The notes under the pieces: generated by a model
What the model saw: only the letters and a program-made list of their open reading frames with translations
What the model was told of the DNA's origin: nothing
Database searches by the model: none
Program-made: the position numbers and the translations under genes
Assembly: GCF_002242805.1 (NCBI RefSeq)
Contig: NZ_MCGQ01000017.1
Location: 62,001-126,000, forward strand
From: Streptomyces diastatochromogenes
GTDB lineage: Bacteria > Actinomycetota > Actinomycetes > Streptomycetales > Streptomycetaceae
Direction: 5' to 3'
DNA: 64,000 bases
Shown: positions 61,501-64,000 of the stretch, piece by piece
Position numbering within the stretch: the first letter of the stretch is position 1
How the letters are laid out: every line of letters starts with the position of its first letter

Positions 61501-61906
61501 GGGGCGCGACGATCAGCAGCGCGACCCGCAGGCCGTCGGCGCCGACCATGGTCCAGCGGCGGTCGAGCGGGCCGTCCTGGGAGGTGAGCGTGGTCAGCGG
61601 GCCGAGGAGCACCGCGCCGAAGAGCAGGGCGGCGAGGATGCGCGCGGCGAAGACGGTCGCCACTGCGAACGCCACGCCGCGGTAGCCGCCGCCGAAGGAG
61701 CCCTCGGCGATGGCTGTCTGGAGGACCAGGAGGACCAGCACGAGCAGCGCGAGGGTGTCGCCGACACCGCTCACGAGCTGCGCGCTCCACAGGCGCCGCA
61801 GCTCCGGCCGGCGCAGCAGGGAGCGGACGGCGCGTTCGCGGGAGTCCGCGACCAGGGCGTCGTCCGGTTCGGTGGTGGGGGCCGTTGGCTGCTCGGCTCG
61901 CGTCAT
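58535..61906 (-). CDS. tmk: Thymidylate kinase fused to an MFS-like membrane domain, with coiled-coil and repeat tail
   Basis: 1123 residues in four parts. Residues about 35-480 form an MFS-like set of membrane helices (LWSAQLVSGVGDTLALLVLVLL). About 508-705 is dTMP kinase: P-loop LEGGDGAGKSTQ, the TREPG loop, and SDRYIDSSVAYQGAGR; it makes dTDP for DNA synthesis. About 715-890 is a highly charged coiled coil of EEARRKAEEE repeats. The end is an acidic Pro/Thr tail with repeated TPGAADETTVLPPV. The MFS-Tmk fusion is normal for Streptomyces; the use of the membrane part is unknown. Confidence 0.93.
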   Translation of the reverse strand: MTRAEQPTAPTTEPDDALVADSRERAVRSLLRRPELRRLWSAQLVSGVGDTLALLVLVLLVLQTAIAEGSFGGGYRGVAFAVATVFAARILAALLFGAVLLGPLTTLTSQDGPLDRRWTMVGADGLRVALLIVAPLWIDWTPDNALAVLLVTVFVTGVAERLWTVCRESAAPALLPAPPPEGATVRPLPDHLDALRRLALRTSFLAIPLAAAALVVAALLNNLLGTVVVWFDQHQAALGSYVAAGLFAASLSVVTFLELPDTRTPRPRSPLEGLRRPRTGTGVDKGRTGAIPLLVPACAAVAGAIAAAVSVCVLHAKDLRGGPVLYGLLVLGLTGGVAVGIRTASSVLPSLSRRRLLALAIAFTGIALLAAGLVPDVTTVLLIVTLAGVTAGVAANTGHALLDQETEEYRRARTTEHLHAVVRVFIALGALIAPVVAGLIGRHRLENGRFVFAHGGASFTLMLVGALLLPVAALVLAKVDDRSGIPLRQDLKDALLGGDDPVTAPATNGFFIALEGGDGAGKSTQAEALAEWIRDKGHEVVLTREPGATPVGKRLRSILLDVSSAGLSHRAEALLYAADRAEHVDTVVRPALERGAVVISDRYIDSSVAYQGAGRDLSPTEIARINRWATDGLVPHLTVLLDVSPEAARERFTEAPDRLESEPAEFHARVRAGFLTLAASDPGRYLVVDAGQEPEAVTTVIRHRLDTVLPLSEAEVKAQEEARKQAEEEARRKAEEETARKAEEERLERERQEQLAKLRAEEEERKRRELEEAQRREAERQAEEARQRAEEAARRAEEERLRLLAEEKARAEEEARRRAEEERRRRQAEEEARLRAEEEARQARLRAEEEARRLEKQRKAEEALLRAEEARRQAAEAAAAADAAALKPSTPQPPVRGVTPDAATTVPTPVVSPGAEETVPTPAVSPGADETTVLRPVREERAEDTRQAQAGPDAEVTAELPQPPVASPGADETAVLRPVTPGAADETTVLPPVTPGAADETAVLPPVSAEETAVLPPVTPGAADETAVLPPVRGDAPADRVPPGFFRDERPAAGPDGSEGRTREMPQVDADGAPRRRPRSDWAEETPLDDLPSLADELLGSYDEQQYGEPGEDQGRRGRGRRG

Positions 61907-61962
61907 GCGTTCAGCCTATCGGCAGCCACCGACACCACACCCAGGCCGCCCGGGCATGCGCG

Positions 61963-61991
61963 CGCCCCGACACCAAAGTGATGCCGGGGCG
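61963..61991 (-). terminator. Hairpin between topA and tmk
   Basis: Seven-base G+C arms CGCCCCG/CGGGGCG with imperfect inner pairing, 46 bases after the topA stop on the minus strand. Confidence 0.6.
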
Positions 61992-62036
61992 TTCGTTTCG
62001 CGAAGCCTGAGAGCGGTCCCGCGACCCGGAGGAGCG

Positions 62037-64000
62037 TCAGTCCTCGGCGCCGGGAGCCGTCGCCTTCGAAGCCGTCGCCTTCTTGGCGGTCGTCTTCTTC
62101 GCCGTGGTCTTCTTCGCGGCCGCGGTCGTCTTCTTCGCCGCCGTCTTCTTGGCGGTGGCCGCGGTCTTCTTCGCCGGAGCCTTCTTGGCCGCGGCCTTCT
62201 TCGCCGTCTTCTTGGCGGGCGCCTTCGCCCGCTTCTCGGCGAGCAGTTCGAAGCCACGCTCCGGAGTGATCGTTTCCACACTGTCGCCGGAGCGCAGGGT
62301 CGCGTTGGTCTCGCCGTCGGTGACGTACGGACCGAAGCGGCCGTCCTTGACCACGACCGGCTTGGCGGAGACCGGGTCCTCGCCCAGCTCCTTCAGCGGC
62401 GGCTTGGCGGCGGCCCGGCCACGCTGCTTCGGCTGGGCGTAGATCGCCTGCGCCTCCTCCAGCGTGATCGTGAAGAGCTGGTCCTCGGTCTGCAGCGAGC
62501 GCGAGTCCGTGCCCTTCTTCAGGTACGGGCCGTAGCGGCCGTTCTGCGCGGTGATCTCCACGCCGTCGGCGTCGGTGCCGACGACCCGCGGCAGCGACAT
62601 CAGCTGCAGGGCGTCCGCGAGGGTCACCGTGTCCAGCGACATGGACTTGAACAGGGAGGCCGTGCGCGGCTTGACCGCGTTCTTGCCGGTCTTCGGGGTG
62701 CCCTCGGGGAGCACCTCGGTGACGTAGGGGCCGTAGCGGCCGTCCTTGGCGATGATCTGGTGGCCGCTCTGCGGGTCGGTGCCCAGCTCGAAGTCGCCGC
62801 TCGGCTTGGCGAGCAGTTCCTCGGCGAGCTCGACCGACAGCTCGTCCGGCGCGAGGTCCTCGGGGATGTCCGCACGCTGGTGGCCCTCGGCGTCCTTCTC
62901 ACCGCGCTCGATGTACGGGCCGTAGCGGCCCACGCGCAGCACGATGTCGTTGCCCACCGGGAACGAGGACACCTCGCGCGCGTCGATCGCGCCCAGGTCG
63001 GTCACCAGCTCCTTGAGGCCACCGAGGTGGTCCCCGTCGCCGTTGCCGGCCTCGGCCGCACCCGTGACCGTGCCCTCGCCGAAGTAGAAGCGCTTCAGCC
63101 ACGGCACGGCCTGGGCCTCGCCGCGGGCGATGCGGTCGAGGTCGTCCTCCATCTTGGCGGTGAAGTCGTAGTCGACGAGCCGCCCGAAGTGCTTCTCCAG
63201 GAGGTTGACCACGGCGAAGGACAGGAAGGACGGCACCAGGGCCGTGCCCTTCTTGAACACATAGCCGCGGTCGAGGATCGTGCCGATGATCGACGCGTAC
63301 GTCGACGGACGGCCGATCTCGCGCTCTTCCAGCTCCTTGACCAGGGAGGCCTCGGTGTACCTGGCCGGCGCCTTGGTGGCGTGGCCGTCGACCGTGATCT
63401 CCTCGGCGGACAGCCCGTCGCCCTCGGCGACCTGCGGCAGGCGGCGCTCGCGGTCGTCCAGCTCGGCGTTCGGGTCGTCGGCGCCCTCGACGTAGGCCTT
63501 CAGGAAGCCGTGGAAGGTGATCGTCTTGCCGGAGGCGGTGAACTCGACGTCCCGGCCGTCGGCGGCGGTGCCGGCGATCTTCACGGTCACGCTGTTCCCG
63601 GTCGCGTCCTTCATCTGGGAGGCGACGGTCCGCTTCCAGATCAGCTCGTAGAGCTTGAACTGGTCGCCGGTCAGGCCGGTCTCCGCCGGAGTGCGGAAAC
63701 GATCACCCGAGGGGCGGATCGCCTCGTGCGCCTCCTGGGCGTTCTTGACCTTGGCGGCGTAGGTGCGCGGCTGCGGGGGCAGGTAGTCGGCGCCGTACAG
63801 CTGCGTGACCTGGGCGCGAGCGGCCGTGATCGCGGTGTCGCTCAGCGTCGTGGAGTCCGTACGCATGTACGTGATGTAGCCGTTCTCGTACAGCTTCTGC
63901 GCGACCTGCATCGTGGCCTTCGCGCCGAAGCCGAGCTTGCGGCTGGCTTCCTGCTGCAGCGTCGTCGTACGGAACGGGGCGTACGGCGAGCGGCGGTACG
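62037..64000 (-). CDS. topA: DNA topoisomerase I (N-terminus cut by window edge)
   Basis: C-terminal 654 residues or so of type IA topoisomerase, which relaxes negative supercoils. The active-site tyrosine is in NGYITYMRTDS (codon near 63869), followed by RPSGDRFRTP and the YTEASLVKELEERGIGRPSTY-like segment (here EEREIGRPSTYA). Downstream lie four actinobacterial topA C-terminal repeats, each with GRYGPY or GRFGPY. The last 70 residues are a Lys/Ala tail of AKKTAAKK units that increases DNA affinity in this phylum. The frame runs off the window; it is the first gene of its strand here. Confidence 0.97.
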   Translation of the reverse strand, partial: YRRSPYAPFRTTTLQQEASRKLGFGAKATMQVAQKLYENGYITYMRTDSTTLSDTAITAARAQVTQLYGADYLPPQPRTYAAKVKNAQEAHEAIRPSGDRFRTPAETGLTGDQFKLYELIWKRTVASQMKDATGNSVTVKIAGTAADGRDVEFTASGKTITFHGFLKAYVEGADDPNAELDDRERRLPQVAEGDGLSAEEITVDGHATKAPARYTEASLVKELEEREIGRPSTYASIIGTILDRGYVFKKGTALVPSFLSFAVVNLLEKHFGRLVDYDFTAKMEDDLDRIARGEAQAVPWLKRFYFGEGTVTGAAEAGNGDGDHLGGLKELVTDLGAIDAREVSSFPVGNDIVLRVGRYGPYIERGEKDAEGHQRADIPEDLAPDELSVELAEELLAKPSGDFELGTDPQSGHQIIAKDGRYGPYVTEVLPEGTPKTGKNAVKPRTASLFKSMSLDTVTLADALQLMSLPRVVGTDADGVEITAQNGRYGPYLKKGTDSRSLQTEDQLFTITLEEAQAIYAQPKQRGRAAAKPPLKELGEDPVSAKPVVVKDGRFGPYVTDGETNATLRSGDSVETITPERGFELLAEKRAKAPAKKTAKKAAAKKAPAKKTAATAKKTAAKKTTAAAKKTTAKKTTAKKATASKATAPGAED

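Noticed and set aside
57596..61981. A 1461-codon plus-strand ORF over holB and tmk
   Set aside because: Covers two recognised genes and a strong terminator; no domain.

Overview
The window is high-GC actinobacterial DNA, almost certainly a Streptomyces chromosome. The gene sets and orders are ones I know from that genus: ftsH-hpt-tilS; a tipA homologue with its promoter; a Zur-type cluster of spare ribosomal proteins; the HTH/ATPase/DUF397 regulator trio; an MFS-thymidylate kinase fusion beside topA. GTG starts, 4-base stop/start overlaps and long antisense ORFs caused by third-position GC are everywhere. There are no rRNA genes, CRISPR arrays, transposases or PKS/NRPS genes. One tRNA (Thr, anticodon CGT) is present.

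Layout. 1-6.5 kb: conserved housekeeping genes (ftsH cut by the window edge, hpt, tilS, a zinc metalloprotease, dacB, and divergent ppa). 6.5-13.3 kb: ThrE-like exporter, DedA protein, YbjQ, TipA regulator, and a ClC transporter-glutamate decarboxylase pair that suggests acid-stress handling. 13.3-20 kb: PadR-controlled ABC exporter, DinB-like protein, aldehyde dehydrogenase, and the HTH/ATPase/DUF397 set. 20-23 kb: two divergent translationally coupled operons of cysteine-poor ribosomal proteins (bS18, bL31, bL33, bL28, uS14) with a CobW-like protein, around a Zur-type box. 23-28.5 kb: two lipoproteins, a DUF2786 protein, a LysE exporter, a probably leaderless self-regulated Clp-N protein, and a stand-alone DNA polymerase I-like protein.

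28.5-55.2 kb looks like the variable segment. It holds an SARP/NB-ARC/TPR regulator with a repeat-expanded N-terminus; a glycosyltransferase; an MFS/PucR/alkylsulfatase group; an 11-kb run of eight genes (GT2 glycosyltransferase, FAD oxidoreductase, class III aminotransferase, small helical protein, GMC alcohol oxidase, FucP-like MFS, two GH35 beta-galactosidases) closed by a terminator and a LacI regulator; a DrrAB-type ABC exporter; and a second SARP/ATPase regulator. 55.2-64 kb returns to conserved genes: tRNA-Thr, a secreted tripeptidyl aminopeptidase, holB, the tmk fusion and topA (cut by the window edge).

The best candidate for an undescribed system is the 37.8-50.2 kb locus. A single promoter has a perfect 14-bp palindrome lying on its core elements. 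It precedes six genes whose stops and starts overlap, so oxidation (GMC, FAD), transamination and lipid-linked glycosyl transfer should be made together with a sugar permease and, after a short repeat tract, two cytoplasmic beta-galactosidases. The LacI protein at the end is the natural candidate to bind the palindrome. The chemistry is inferred from families only; no product is identified.
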